Source: Candidatus Accumulibacter affinis (GTDB lineage: Bacteria; Pseudomonadota; Gammaproteobacteria; Burkholderiales; Rhodocyclaceae). From it: a stretch of 64,000 nt of DNA. The notes under the pieces were generated by a model, which saw only the letters and a list, made by a program, of their open reading frames with translations, was not told where the DNA came from and did not search any database. The number at the start of each line of letters is the position of its first letter. Positions within the stretch are counted from its first letter, which is position 1. The DNA lies in NCBI GenBank assembly GCA_016713625.1, contig JADJOT010000008.1, forward strand, positions 434,001-498,000. The letters are read 5' to 3'. Position numbers and translations under genes: made by a program. Below are positions 17,802 to 26,379 of this stretch, piece after piece.

Positions 17802-18200
17802 ATGATGACGATTCGATCTGTTTTTCGGAAATTGCGGTTTGCCGCGTCGGCGACCTGCGTGGCATTGGTGGTGACTTGCGGTAGTGCTGGTGCAGCGGAG
17901 GTGCCGTTGGTCGATGGCGCCCTGTGGGTCAAGTCCTCGGACGAGCTCAAACAGGCCTATCTCGTTGGCCTGGCCAACATCGTCCAGATCGAGGCGGCGT
18001 ACCATGCCGACAATCCGAAGGTGGCGGCGAGCGGCTTTTCCCCACGCGTCGCCGCCGGGATGAAGAACCAGACCTTGAGCAGCACGCGTCAAGCCCTCGA
18101 CCAGTGGTACGCGGCGCATCCCGAGCAGCTGCAGCGGCCGGTGGTTGAGACGATCTGGTTCGAGATGGTGCTGCCCGCACTGCCCAAGACAAAAAAGTAA
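17802..18200 (+). CDS. Secreted protein of unknown function
   Basis: The 132-residue product has a Sec-type signal peptide (basic start, hydrophobic LVVTCGSAGA, likely cleavage after GAA near residue 32). The mature part contains VKSSDELKQAYLVGLANI and is mostly helical and charged. A GGAGG ribosome site lies 5-9 nt before the double ATG; 17805 is an equally good start. The next gene follows after 13 bp, and the two probably form a small operon of envelope proteins. No family was recognised with confidence. Confidence 0.8.
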   Translation: MMTIRSVFRKLRFAASATCVALVVTCGSAGAAEVPLVDGALWVKSSDELKQAYLVGLANIVQIEAAYHADNPKVAASGFSPRVAAGMKNQTLSSTRQALDQWYAAHPEQLQRPVVETIWFEMVLPALPKTKK

Positions 18201-18213
18201 GGGGGGACGAGAA

Positions 18214-18432
18214 ATGAAGAAGACTGGAATGGTTCTGGCCGTGCTCGCCGCGGTGGCGGCGACCGGCTGCACAAACATGACTCCGCGCGAGCAGGGAACG
18301 GTCAGTGGTGCTGCGATTGGTGCTGCTGCGGGGGCCGGCATTGCGGCAATCTCGGGTGGCAGCGGCTGGACCGGAGCAGCGGTCGGCGCGGTCGTCGGCG
18401 GCACGGTCGGCAACATCAAGGGCAAACAATAG
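18214..18432 (+). CDS. Glycine-zipper lipoprotein
   Basis: The 72-residue product starts with a lipoprotein signal (MVLAVLAAVAATGC, lipidated Cys near 19). The rest has repeated small-residue motifs (SGAAIGAAAGAGIAAI, GAAVGAVVGGTVG) typical of glycine-zipper outer-membrane lipoproteins. A strong AAGGGGGG ribosome site lies upstream. A much longer in-frame start inside the preceding gene was rejected because it removes the lipobox from the N-terminus. Role unknown; related proteins are often stress-associated envelope components. Confidence 0.85.
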   Translation: MKKTGMVLAVLAAVAATGCTNMTPREQGTVSGAAIGAAAGAGIAAISGGSGWTGAAVGAVVGGTVGNIKGKQ

Positions 18433-18528
18433 CAGGGGTAAAGGGGATACTGAACCGGCCCCGGTTTTTCCGATTGCTCGGGAAGCATGTTCCTGGCCGT
18501 GTAGCCAGTCTTTCAATGAGGTGTCGAA

Positions 18529-18918
18529 ATGCCAGCAACAGGCCTCAGTCACTATAACCTGCGCGCCCCGCGCGAACTGATGGAACGGCTGCGCAGCTTC
18601 TATTGCGATGTGCTCGGCCTGACGCTGGGTGAACGGCCAGCGTTCGGAAGTTTCGGCTACTGGCTGTACGCGGGTGAGCAAGCGATCGTGCATCTTTCGG
18701 AAACCCGGGCTGGCGAGTCATGCGTTCTCGGTGTGACGACGACGTTTGATCACGCCGCGTTCAGCTGCACCGGGTGCCTCGACTTCGAGTCCCGGTTGCG
18801 GCAGTTGGCTATCGCCTTCACCAAGGCGCGGGTACCGGGGACGCTGCAGGTGCAATTGTTCATCAGCGACCCCGCTGGCAATGGCGTGGAACTCAACTTT
18901 GCCAGCGAGGATGCCTGA
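18529..18918 (+). CDS. Glyoxalase/VOC-superfamily protein
   Basis: The 129-residue protein has the vicinal-oxygen-chelate layout: an N-terminal strand with a candidate metal His (LSHYNLRAP), FYCDVLGLTLGERP, HLSETRAG, a central FDHAAFSC His, and the end motif LFISDPAGNGVELNF with a metal-ligand Glu. Such proteins include glyoxalases, dioxygenases and resistance proteins; the substrate cannot be read from sequence. A GAGGTG ribosome site precedes the ATG. It stands alone after the small lipoprotein gene. Confidence 0.88.
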   Translation: MPATGLSHYNLRAPRELMERLRSFYCDVLGLTLGERPAFGSFGYWLYAGEQAIVHLSETRAGESCVLGVTTTFDHAAFSCTGCLDFESRLRQLAIAFTKARVPGTLQVQLFISDPAGNGVELNFASEDA

Positions 18919-18989
18919 TCCTGACTGCAGGGGAAAGCAGGGCCGCGGTCCCTTGCGGCTCGCTCTTGGCACGCTTGTGGCCTTTTCTT

Positions 18990-19367
18990 TCAATACGGTG
19001 GACTGACCACCACGTACTCGACGCTGCTGCCAACGTACTGGGGCTGGTACCAGCTGCTGCCGCATTGCTGATACACGACGCCGTTATAGGTGTACGGCGC
19101 GCAGTTGGCGGGCACCGTTCGAACCACCGAACCGATGACGGCGGCAGTCACCGCGACGGTGGCCGTCACTGCGGCGGCGGTGGCGACGGGATGATAGTTG
19201 TCGTTCCAGCCACCGCCGCGACGATCGACATCGACCTTGCCCTGGCGAAACGCGTAGTGATCGCACAGATCCTGGCCAATGAAATCCTGGCCGGCGTTCA
19301 TCGCCGACTCGATGTTGTCAACTGATGAGGATCGTTTCAACAGCGTGTAGAGTGGTCTATCCGACAT
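18990..19367 (-). CDS. Small membrane or exported protein with Cys/Tyr-rich C-terminus
   Basis: From the ATG at 19367 the product is 125 aa, with GGAGAG about 9 nt upstream. It has a hydrophobic Ala/Val/Thr stretch (about residues 63-82) followed by CAPYTYNGVVYQQCGSSWYQPQ, a Cys/Tyr motif seen at the end of several small proteobacterial envelope proteins. The frame is open further upstream to 19607, and a GTG near 19469 would add a charged N-terminus but would overlap the divergent gene, so the start is uncertain. Function unknown. Confidence 0.55.
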   Translation of the reverse strand: MSDRPLYTLLKRSSSVDNIESAMNAGQDFIGQDLCDHYAFRQGKVDVDRRGGGWNDNYHPVATAAAVTATVAVTAAVIGSVVRTVPANCAPYTYNGVVYQQCGSSWYQPQYVGSSVEYVVVSPPY

Positions 19368-19460
19368 CGGGAAGGTGCTCTCCAGATGCTCTTCCGAGGG
19401 GAAGACGGGCGGCAGAACGCGTTCGGAGGCGTTCTGCAGTGAATCAAATTCTTCGTACAG

Positions 19461-19940
19461 GTGCGCCACGTGCAACTTTCCACTGATGTTTCGTCGGTCG
19501 CGCAGGTCATCCAGCTGGCCGTGGCGCCGGTCTTCCTGCTGGCCGGGGTTGGCTCGCTGTTGGGTGTACTTGCCAATCGGCTGGCGCGGGTCATCGATCG
19601 CTTTCATGTACTGGAGAAGAGGTTGGCCGAGGAATCGTCAGCAGACGATTACTCCAGCACGCTGTCCACGATGGTCTCCCTCTCGCGGCGGGCACGCCTG
19701 ATCCACTGGGCGATCAGCCTATGTACTGCCTGCGATCTGCTGGTTTGCCTGGTGGTCGTCGCGCTGTTTGTCGGCGCCGAACTGCAGATCGATCTGTCGA
19801 CCACGATTGCCGGGTTGTTCATCGCGGCGATGCTTGCGCTGATTGTCGGACTGAGCTGTTTTCTGCGCGAAATCGCGGTGGCGACGAGTGCGATTGAACG
19901 CCTTGACCAGCTGGCTTCGGGCCTTGACAGTAACCCCTAG
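19461..19940 (+). CDS. DUF2721-family membrane protein
   Basis: The sequence VAPVFLLAGVGSLLGVLANR followed by LARVIDRFHVLEKRL matches the DUF2721 family pattern (hydrophobic helix then a conserved basic RxxRxxDR-like helix). Two more membrane helices follow (about residues 83-105 and 112-135). The product is 159 aa, a normal length. The start is a GTG; a second GTG three codons later is possible. It is divergent from the small minus-strand gene. No function is established for the family. Confidence 0.82.
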   Translation: MRHVQLSTDVSSVAQVIQLAVAPVFLLAGVGSLLGVLANRLARVIDRFHVLEKRLAEESSADDYSSTLSTMVSLSRRARLIHWAISLCTACDLLVCLVVVALFVGAELQIDLSTTIAGLFIAAMLALIVGLSCFLREIAVATSAIERLDQLASGLDSNP

Positions 19941-19974
19941 CCGCTGCCGTTGGCCGTCGCGCAGCCTGCAATGG

Positions 19975-21405
19975 TCAAAGCAGGGGGCTCATCACCTGCA
20001 CGGCGTTTTCGAGCAGGCGGCGCCAATGGGGTCGTGCGCGCCATTGTTCGAGTTGCAGGGCCTGTGATCTGGACTCGTACTGGCGTTGCAGTGCGCGTAC
20101 TTCGCTCGAAAACTGCCGGTCGTAGGCGATCAACGAGACCTCGAAATTGAGTTCGAAGCTGCGCAGGTCGAAGTTGACCGTCCCGAAGATGGTGATCTGC
20201 TCATCGATGACCATGCTTTTGGTGTGCAGGAGGCCGTCACCGAAATGCAGGATGGTGATACCCGAGACCAGCAGGTCGTCGTTGTAGGCGTCGCTGGCGT
20301 AGCGGACCAGCCGCGAGTCGACTTTCTTCGGCACAATCAGGATGACATGCACGCCGCGTACGGCGGCGGAGCGCAGCGCCGTCAACAATGTCTCGCTGGG
20401 GACGAAATAGGGCGTGGTCAGAACGATCTCGCGTCTCGCGGCGTAGATCGCAGTGAGCAGCAGCGCTTCGATGTGACGGATCGACGATTGCGGTCCCGAA
20501 GGAAAGATCTGCACACGGCTGTTGCCGGTTGGCGACAGCGCGGGCGGTTCGGGGGGGGCAAAATCGCCGCCGGTCTGCAGTGCGGTCAGCGACAGGGATA
20601 CCGCTTCGAGTGCCCAGGCCGCCGGCCCTTCGATCCTGACCATCGCATCGACCCACTCGCCGACGCCGGCATCCTGCTTGAAGAAACGCGGGTCGGCAAC
20701 ATTCATGCTGCCGGTGTAGGCCACGCCACGGTCGATGACGGCGATCTTGCGATGGTCGCGCAGGTCCAGACGAACGAACAGCGCGCGCAGCGGATTGACC
20801 GGGAGAACCTCGACGATTTCGATGCCGGCGGCGCGCAGCGAGGCGATTGCTTCACTCTTGAAAAAGGAACGGCTGCCCAGCGAATCCATCAGCGCGCGAC
20901 AGGCGACTCCGCGCCGCGCGGCATTTACCAGCGCGGCTACCAGATCGTCGACGAAACCGCCGGCGCTCCAGATGTAGAACTCCAGGTGTACCGAGTAGCG
21001 GGCAGCGTCGATGTCGGCGATCAGCATACGCATGATCGATTCGCTTTCGACGAGCAGCCGCAAGCGGTGGCCGCCCATCAGCGGCAGACCGGCGAGGCCG
21101 GTGGCGAGCCGGCTGAGGCTCTCCGCGCCCATGCTCAAGGTATCCGGCGCGACCACGTCGGTGGCCGGGATGTTCCGGGCCCAGCGCAGGATCTGCGGTT
21201 GCAGGGTGATCGCCCTGCGCATCCAGGTCCTGCCCAGGCGGCGTTCGCCGATCAGCAGGTAGATCAGCGCGCCAACAGCCGGCAGGAGGATGACCAGCAG
21301 CAGCCAGGCCAATGCCGTGCCGTGGGAACTTCGCCGCGAAAAAATGCGCAGCGCAACCGCCAGTGCCACGGCCAGATACACGAAGGACAGAAAGCTGAAA
21401 ACCAT
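19975..21405 (-). CDS. cls: Cardiolipin synthase (phospholipase D family)
   Basis: The 476-residue protein has two N-terminal membrane helices (about 2-22 and 32-52), typical of ClsA-type enzymes, and two phospholipase-D HKD motifs: DHRKIAVIDRGVAYTGSMN (about residue 215) and HTKSMVIDEQITIFGTVNFD (about residue 395). It is expected to condense two phosphatidylglycerol molecules to cardiolipin and glycerol at the inner membrane. Length is near the usual 480. It is transcribed alone, convergent with the DUF2721 gene and divergent from marC. A long plus-strand frame across it is an antisense shadow. Confidence 0.93.
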   Translation of the reverse strand: MVFSFLSFVYLAVALAVALRIFSRRSSHGTALAWLLLVILLPAVGALIYLLIGERRLGRTWMRRAITLQPQILRWARNIPATDVVAPDTLSMGAESLSRLATGLAGLPLMGGHRLRLLVESESIMRMLIADIDAARYSVHLEFYIWSAGGFVDDLVAALVNAARRGVACRALMDSLGSRSFFKSEAIASLRAAGIEIVEVLPVNPLRALFVRLDLRDHRKIAVIDRGVAYTGSMNVADPRFFKQDAGVGEWVDAMVRIEGPAAWALEAVSLSLTALQTGGDFAPPEPPALSPTGNSRVQIFPSGPQSSIRHIEALLLTAIYAARREIVLTTPYFVPSETLLTALRSAAVRGVHVILIVPKKVDSRLVRYASDAYNDDLLVSGITILHFGDGLLHTKSMVIDEQITIFGTVNFDLRSFELNFEVSLIAYDRQFSSEVRALQRQYESRSQALQLEQWRARPHWRRLLENAVQVMSPLL

Positions 21406-21683
21406 GGCCTGGAGTATGAGACTGCTGCACCGGCCAGGTCAATGCGCCGCTTCGGCGATGGCTTTGCCGGACGCCTGGCAAGTGCTGCTGGCGGCTCCAG
21501 CCCGACGGGGTCCGCAGGCACTGCCCGGCTATTGTGCAGCCAGCCAGAGCGTCGCTCGCTGAGCCCGGATGCAGCGCTTCCGTTTGGAGTCAGGAACCTT
21601 TGTGATAGGCTGCCGGCAACTCGTTCTGTTGGGCAAATCCACCTGGCCGCGAATGACACGCCTCTTCCTGGAGCACTGCGGGT

Positions 21684-22346
21684 ATGAATCCCACGATTAC
21701 CCTTTTCATTAGCCTGTTCACCACCCTTGTGGCGATCATCAATCCGCTGGAGGCGATACCGGTCTATCTTGGCCTGACCGCTGGCCAGGCGGCTGCCGAA
21801 CAGCGGCGGGTGGCTCGCCAGGCCTGCATTTATGCCCTGTTGCTGAGTTTTTTTTTCCTGCTCTTCGGGACCCTGCTGCTGCGTATCTTCGAAGTGCCGC
21901 TGAGCATGGTGCGGGTGGTTGGCGGGGTGATCCTTACGCGCGTCGGCTTCGACCTGTTCAATCCGCCGCCATCCGGAGGGATCATTCCGCGCGCCGACAG
22001 TGGCGATGCCGATATCGCTTTCGTTCCGCTGGCGATGCCGATCATGTTCGGCCCCGGCGCGATCGCCACCTTGATCAGCATGGCTTCGACGATCAAGCAG
22101 TCACCCGGGGAATTGCTGCATTTTCTCGCCGCCAGCGCGGCGATCGTTGCGTGCATGTTGACCACCTATCTGTCGCTGATCTACGCCAAGCCGATCCTGC
22201 GCAAGATCGGCAAGCAGGGAATCGATGCCGCGACGCGGATCGTCGGCTTTTTCGTCGCCGCCATGGGAATGGGTCTGATTTTCAACGGAGCAGTGGAGTT
22301 TCTCGCGCCGTACAGTAATCTCGCAAGAACCGCTGGCGGCGGCTAG
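21684..22346 (+). CDS. MarC-family integral membrane protein
   Basis: The 220-residue protein has about six membrane helices. Family signatures are LVAIINPLEAIPVYLGLT in the first helix and loop, the mid-protein FVPLAMPIMFGPGAIATLI, and IVGFFVAAMGMGLIFNGA near the end. MarC/YhgN proteins were named for the mar locus but their transport role is not established. A GGAG lies upstream of the ATG. It is followed by about 190 bp without a gene. Confidence 0.9.
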   Translation: MNPTITLFISLFTTLVAIINPLEAIPVYLGLTAGQAAAEQRRVARQACIYALLLSFFFLLFGTLLLRIFEVPLSMVRVVGGVILTRVGFDLFNPPPSGGIIPRADSGDADIAFVPLAMPIMFGPGAIATLISMASTIKQSPGELLHFLAASAAIVACMLTTYLSLIYAKPILRKIGKQGIDAATRIVGFFVAAMGMGLIFNGAVEFLAPYSNLARTAGGG

Positions 22347-22539
22347 AGACGGCTATCCGGGAGTTCAGTCACCCCTGCCTGTCGCCTTGGCGGCAGTCAG
22401 TCTTCAGGATACACTTGCTGTGCGCCACGGTAGGCAGTGCGGGGTGGCAGAGAGGGCGTGCATGGGCGTTGGCCGGTTGCAAGGGCTGGCGAGCGGCGCG
22501 TCCAATGATCGAAGCATGTGGATGAAGGAGTAGCTAGGC

Positions 22540-23100
22540 ATGAAAAACTGGACACTGGCAGTGCCGTTCAGCCTGTTGTTGCTGGCAGGCTGCGTGACGG
22601 AACAGAAGTACGACCAGCAGGTGCAGCAGACGCAGAAGGCGGTAGCTCTCGAGACGCAGTACCGCGCGCTGAATCAGCAGTTGCAGACGGAGATTGCGGC
22701 GGACCAGGTGCACATCAAGCAGCTCAGCGATCGCCTGGTGGTCACCTTTGTCGATGAGATCCTGTTCGCTTCGGGCAGTGCCGAAATGCACGCCAAGGGT
22801 CGCAGCACGATCGGCAAGGCCGTCCCGACCCTGGCCAACCTGACCGGTCACTGGATCGATGTGCAGGGCTACACCGACAACGAGCCGATCGGACCGGCGC
22901 TCAGAGGCCGCTATCCGAGCAACTGGGAACTCTCGGCCGCGCGGGCTGCAGACGTGGTGCGCTTCCTGCAGTCACAGGGCGTTAACCCCGGCAACCTGGT
23001 CGTCGAGGGTTTCGGGGAGTACCAGCCGGTAGCCGCGAACACGACACCGCAAGGGCGCGCCAAGAACCGCAGAATCGAGATCGTGCTGCGGGTCAAATAG
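22540..23100 (+). CDS. OmpA-family peptidoglycan-binding lipoprotein
   Basis: A lipobox LLLLAGC (Cys18) is followed by a short coiled-coil region (about residues 25-60), then an OmpA C-terminal domain: DEILFASGSAEMHAKG, IDVQGYTDNEPIG, NWELSAARAADVVRFL and GRAKNRRIEIVLR. The Asp of YTDN and the Arg of NRRIEI are the usual diaminopimelate-binding residues. It probably tethers the outer membrane to peptidoglycan. AAGGAG precedes the ATG. It is convergent with the repeat-protein gene about 160 bp downstream. Confidence 0.9.
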   Translation: MKNWTLAVPFSLLLLAGCVTEQKYDQQVQQTQKAVALETQYRALNQQLQTEIAADQVHIKQLSDRLVVTFVDEILFASGSAEMHAKGRSTIGKAVPTLANLTGHWIDVQGYTDNEPIGPALRGRYPSNWELSAARAADVVRFLQSQGVNPGNLVVEGFGEYQPVAANTTPQGRAKNRRIEIVLRVK

Positions 23101-23262
23101 CCGGGGGGTAATCCGCAAGCCGGGGCATACGTTCTTCGTACGCTTCGCCTTGCGGACTGCAGGATGCCTGCGGCGCCGCGACAATTTCCCCAGCGCAGGC
23201 GAAATTCGCGCTGATCGGGTCCCCGACCTTGGTGGTGCCCGACTGGTGCCCGACGAATTCCT

Positions 23263-23598
23263 TCAGTCCGGTGGCAGCGCCGGATCTGGGCGTACCGCGC
23301 CCGGCGAGAGCGCTGGCGGCGGGTTGGTCGCCTCGGGCGAGAGCGCCCGATCCGGCCGCACGGCGCCGGGCGAGAGCACCGGGCCGGGGTCGGTCTGTTC
23401 CGGCGAGAGCGCGCGGTCAGGGCGCACGGCGCCGGGTGAGAGTACCGGTCCGGGGTCGGTCTGTTCCGGCGAAAGGGCCGCGTCGGGGCGTACCGCACCG
23501 TCGCTGGTGTATTCCTGCGCACGCGCGGCCGGCAGGTTGAGATAGCTGAGGGCACTGCAGAGGATGACGATCGACAGGCGTTGATGGTGGGAACTCAT
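23263..23598 (-). CDS. Secreted Pro/Asp-rich repeat protein
   Basis: The product (111 aa) has a signal peptide (LSIVILCSALSYLNLPAARA, cleavage near residue 27) and then 3.5 tandem 22-residue units of the form GAVRPDxALSPEQTDPGPVL. The mature chain is low-complexity, rich in Pro, Asp and Ala, and probably disordered. A strong AGGAGG lies 6 nt before the ATG, which supports this frame over the other open frames produced by the same repeats. No family recognised; a cell-surface spacer or calcium-binding role is only a guess. Confidence 0.6.
   Translation of the reverse strand: MSSHHQRLSIVILCSALSYLNLPAARAQEYTSDGAVRPDAALSPEQTDPGPVLSPGAVRPDRALSPEQTDPGPVLSPGAVRPDRALSPEATNPPPALSPGAVRPDPALPPD
23266..23499 (-). 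repeat. 66-bp in-frame tandem repeat, 3.5 copies
   Basis: Units at 23434-23499, 23368-23433 and 23302-23367 plus a half unit encode the 22-residue repeats of the secreted protein. The first two copies are almost identical, so the array could change length by slippage or recombination without breaking the frame. Confidence 0.85.
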
Positions 23599-23789
23599 GA
23601 GTCCTCCTGGCGGGAGCCGGAAACCGGGTGAGCATGGAAAGGCCGGGGGTACACGGCGAATGTTGCGCGTGACCTGTGCGGGGGCAATCGCCGGCAGCGA
23701 GCGGCCGACGTCGCCGTCGCTTGCTGGTCTTCCTGAGGCAATCCGCAGCCACGTTCCGACGATCGCCGCCAGCCGGGCAAGCCGCTAGC

Positions 23790-24338
23790 CTAGCCCTTGA
23801 TCCGTAGCGTCCAGTCTGCCAGCGCCTGCATTTGCTCGGAGAGCAGCCCGGCGATCTTCTCGTCGGTCAGCTTACCCTCAGCATCGAAGCCGCCGGCAAA
23901 TGCGCTGGAAAAGACCTCGGGCTGGTTGAGCAGGTGCAGATTCAGAAAAACGCAGACCTGGCGCAGGTGGTATTGCGACCGCGAGGTGCCCATGCCGCCA
24001 CCGGCTCCCATCAGTGCCGCAGTCTTGCCCGAAAGCAGGGGGTTGCCCTTTTCGCGCGAGGCCCAGTCGAGAATGTTCTTCAACGCCGGCGCCAGCGAGT
24101 AGTTGTATTCCGGGCAGGCAATGACGAATGCGTCGGCGGCGGCCATCTGTCCGAGAACGCGGACGACCGCCGCCGGCTTTTCGCTGAGGTCGGCGTTGTA
24201 GAACGGCACGTCGCCGAGGTCGGCGATGTCCATGCTCACGTCAGCCGGCAGCCGCGACTGCGCTGCGCGCAGCAGGCCGCTGTTACATGAGGCACGGCGC
24301 AGACTGCCGGAAATGCCAAGGAATTTGAGTGCAGACAT
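23790..24338 (-). CDS. NADPH-dependent FMN reductase family (ChrR-like)
   Basis: The 182-residue protein has the flavodoxin-like NADPH:FMN reductase signature: GISGSLRRASCNSGLLRAA binds the FMN phosphate, CPEYNYSLAPALKNILDW is the family block, and GGGMGTSRSQYHLRQV sits in the second flavin loop. Relatives reduce quinones, chromate or azo dyes. GAGGAG lies upstream of the ATG. The gene stands alone, divergent from the beta-barrel gene at 24679. Substrate unknown. Confidence 0.9.
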   Translation of the reverse strand: MSALKFLGISGSLRRASCNSGLLRAAQSRLPADVSMDIADLGDVPFYNADLSEKPAAVVRVLGQMAAADAFVIACPEYNYSLAPALKNILDWASREKGNPLLSGKTAALMGAGGGMGTSRSQYHLRQVCVFLNLHLLNQPEVFSSAFAGGFDAEGKLTDEKIAGLLSEQMQALADWTLRIKG

Positions 24339-24678
24339 CGCGGGTCTCCTCAGGTCGTGGAAGGTCGACGCGGCGCGCCGAAACGACGGCTATCGTAGCA
24401 GAAGCCGCCACCGTGGTCAGACTTACCTTCGTCCGGGAGCCAGCGAACGGCGAGCGGCCCGCGAAGCAAGGGGCTGGTGTCGACCGTCGATTCCGTTACA
24501 ATTGGCTTGCAATTGGTTACAGGCGACTGGTCGTCCGGGTCGGCTGTGGTGCTTGCAGGTAGGGAGTTTCGTCGTGGACTGCGCGCTGCCCCTGCCCGAG
24601 AACCTGTGCTTCCGACTCGCAGTGGGTCGGGTTGCAAGAGAAGTACTAACTGTTGTCTCACATGAGGAGGGTTGAACA
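24339..24678. other. Divergent intergenic region with CAATTGG direct repeat
   Basis: About 340 bp separate the FMN reductase and the beta-barrel gene. Near 24494-24524 a direct repeat (ACAATTGG / GCAATTGG, each close to a GTTACA) stands out as locally AT-rich in GC-rich DNA. It could be an operator or part of a promoter. No gene is supported here. Confidence 0.35.
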
Positions 24679-25491
24679 ATGGCTGCAAAAGGGGTTTTCA
24701 GGAAGCAAGCCGTGGGCGCCATGGTGGCCGCGTTGGGTCTCGTGGCGGCGCCGGTCAGCGCCTTCCAGAGCGTTCCCGCTGAGGCCATGTTCGACGGACA
24801 GTGGCATTTCAGCGTCACGCCCTATGCGTGGTTGCCTACCATCTATACCTCGGCGACCTTCGGTCCCATGCAGATCAACACCCATGAAACGGTCATGGAT
24901 TACTGGTCGCATCTTTCGTTTGCGTTCTTCATTGCCGCCGAGGCCCGCAAGGGCGACTGGTCGGCTTTCGCCGACTACAACTATGTGAAGTTCAGCGGCG
25001 CCAATTCAGGCCTGAAACCCATCGACAGGCCGGGTCTACCGCGTGCGCTTCCGTATGACTCGTCGACGGACCTGAAGAGCAACATCCTCACCCTTGCCGG
25101 TGCCTACACGGTTCTGCGCCAGGGCGCTTCCCATCTGGATGTAGTGGCCGGCGCCCGCTACCTCAATATGGACTTGAATTTCAATTACAGCGTGTTCCCC
25201 GTCCCGGCCGAGGTGGATTTTTCGAGGAGACTGAACAAGTGGGACGGGATTGTCGGCATCAAGGGGCAAATCGATCTCAGCGATGATCGTCGCTGGTTCA
25301 TGCCCTACTATGCGGACATTGGCAGCGGTTCCAACAACTGGACCTGGATGGCCATGCTGGGGACGGGCTACCGCTTCGACCTGTGCGACGTGACGCTTGG
25401 CGTGCGCAGCCTGTCGTACAATTTCGACGGTAGGTTTGGCGTCGATATGCGCTATACCGGCTTCGCATTGGGCGCGGACTTCAAGTTCTAG
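24679..25491 (+). CDS. Outer-membrane beta-barrel protein
   Basis: The product (270 aa) has a signal peptide (AVGAMVAALGLVAAPVSA, cleavage near residue 28) and alternating aromatic/polar strands such as WHFSVTPYAWLPTI, YTVLRQGASHLDVVAGARYL and MAMLGTGYRFDLCDVTLGVR, ending in FALGADFKF with a C-terminal Phe as in many outer-membrane barrels. AGGAGG lies 7 nt upstream of the ATG. The next gene follows after 14 bp, so they are likely one transcript. Ligand unknown. Confidence 0.85.
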   Translation: MAAKGVFRKQAVGAMVAALGLVAAPVSAFQSVPAEAMFDGQWHFSVTPYAWLPTIYTSATFGPMQINTHETVMDYWSHLSFAFFIAAEARKGDWSAFADYNYVKFSGANSGLKPIDRPGLPRALPYDSSTDLKSNILTLAGAYTVLRQGASHLDVVAGARYLNMDLNFNYSVFPVPAEVDFSRRLNKWDGIVGIKGQIDLSDDRRWFMPYYADIGSGSNNWTWMAMLGTGYRFDLCDVTLGVRSLSYNFDGRFGVDMRYTGFALGADFKF

Positions 25492-25505
25492 GTCGTCAGC
25501 GAACC

Positions 25506-25925
25506 ATGAAGACATCCATTGCACTCACCCTGTCCGGACTCGCGCTGGTCGTCGGCACAGTTACCGAGGTGGCCGTTGCGCAGGCCAGGGCGGAGGCACC
25601 AGCGGCGCAGTCCGAAGCCGCTTTCGGCGCGCTGCCGGGGCGCTGGGTACGGCCCGATGGCGGCTACGTCATTACCATCAAGGGCGTCGATGCCAGCGGC
25701 AGGATCGAGGCCAGCTACGCGAATCCGAGCCCGCTGCCGTTTGCCAAGGCCGAAGCGACGCGCGACGGCAAGACCCTCAAGCTCTTCTTCGAGTTGCGCG
25801 CCGGCGGCTACAATGGATCGACCTACACGTTGAGCTACGACCCGGTGAGCGACGTCCTCAAGGGGGTCTACTTCCAGGCGGTGATGCAACAGAAGTTCGA
25901 TGTTTATTTCATGCGCGCCAAATGA
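25506..25925 (+). CDS. Small secreted protein of unknown function
   Basis: The 139-residue product has a signal peptide (LSGLALVVGTVTEVAVAQA) and a compact domain with GRWVRPDGGYVITIKGVD, KLFFELRAGGYNGSTYTL and VYFQAVMQQKFDVYFMRAK, suggestive of a small beta-sandwich or barrel (lipocalin-like pattern). It follows the beta-barrel gene by 14 bp. No family name is certain. Confidence 0.78.
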   Translation: MKTSIALTLSGLALVVGTVTEVAVAQARAEAPAAQSEAAFGALPGRWVRPDGGYVITIKGVDASGRIEASYANPSPLPFAKAEATRDGKTLKLFFELRAGGYNGSTYTLSYDPVSDVLKGVYFQAVMQQKFDVYFMRAK

Positions 25926-25936
25926 TCACGATCTTG

Positions 25937-25963
25937 CTCGCCATCTTTGGAGCGAATGGCGAG
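25937..25963 (+). terminator. Hairpin, possible terminator
   Basis: An 8-bp stem CTCGCCAT/ATGGCGAG with an 11-nt loop starts 12 bp after the preceding stop codon. No clear T-run follows, so it may be a weak or Rho-assisted terminator. Confidence 0.4.
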
Positions 25964-26047
25964 TACTTATCACCAGCTCCGCACTGTTAGTGGCCCCGTA
26001 GTGAAGCCAACATTCCTTACACCAATCCGAGAGATGAGGAGTCAGTC

Positions 26048-26332
26048 ATGAACAAGCGTATCTGGCGGTTTGCCATCCTGCCGGCGGTTTTCGTCGCCGG
26101 CGTCAGCTTTGCGCAATTCCCGGTTGTGGATATGGTTGCCGACAAGGTGATTCAGAAGTACCAGACGGCGAGCTGTGAGCAATTGTGGATGCAGAAAGGC
26201 CAGCCCAAGTCGGCAGAGGCGCAGCGGGCCATTAGCCTGCTGCGCAGCGATCCGGCGATGCGTACGGAGTTCCTGAACCGGGTGGCGGCGCCAATCGCCA
26301 ACAAGATGTTCGAATGCGGGATGATCCCGTAA
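26048..26332 (+). CDS. Small secreted protein of unknown function
   Basis: The 94-residue product has a signal peptide (FAILPAVFVAGVSFA, cleavage near residue 22) and a helical mature part with two Cys residues (SCEQLWMQKG and FECGMIP) that could form a disulfide. A GAGG site precedes the ATG. It begins a closely spaced plus-strand series that runs to pqiC. Confidence 0.78.
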   Translation: MNKRIWRFAILPAVFVAGVSFAQFPVVDMVADKVIQKYQTASCEQLWMQKGQPKSAEAQRAISLLRSDPAMRTEFLNRVAAPIANKMFECGMIP

Positions 26333-26379
26333 GCCCTGACGAACAAGCACTTCAGCGTGTTTAAATGAGGAGACGATCG

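Noticed and set aside
20086..21687. 533-codon plus-strand frame antisense to cardiolipin synthase
   Set aside because: HKD motifs and membrane helices on the minus strand show the true gene; the plus frame has shadow composition.
23150..23545. Plus-strand Gly/Ser-rich repeat protein frames at the 66-bp repeats
   Set aside because: The minus-strand frame has a signal peptide and AGGAGG at the proper distance; plus-strand frames have neither.
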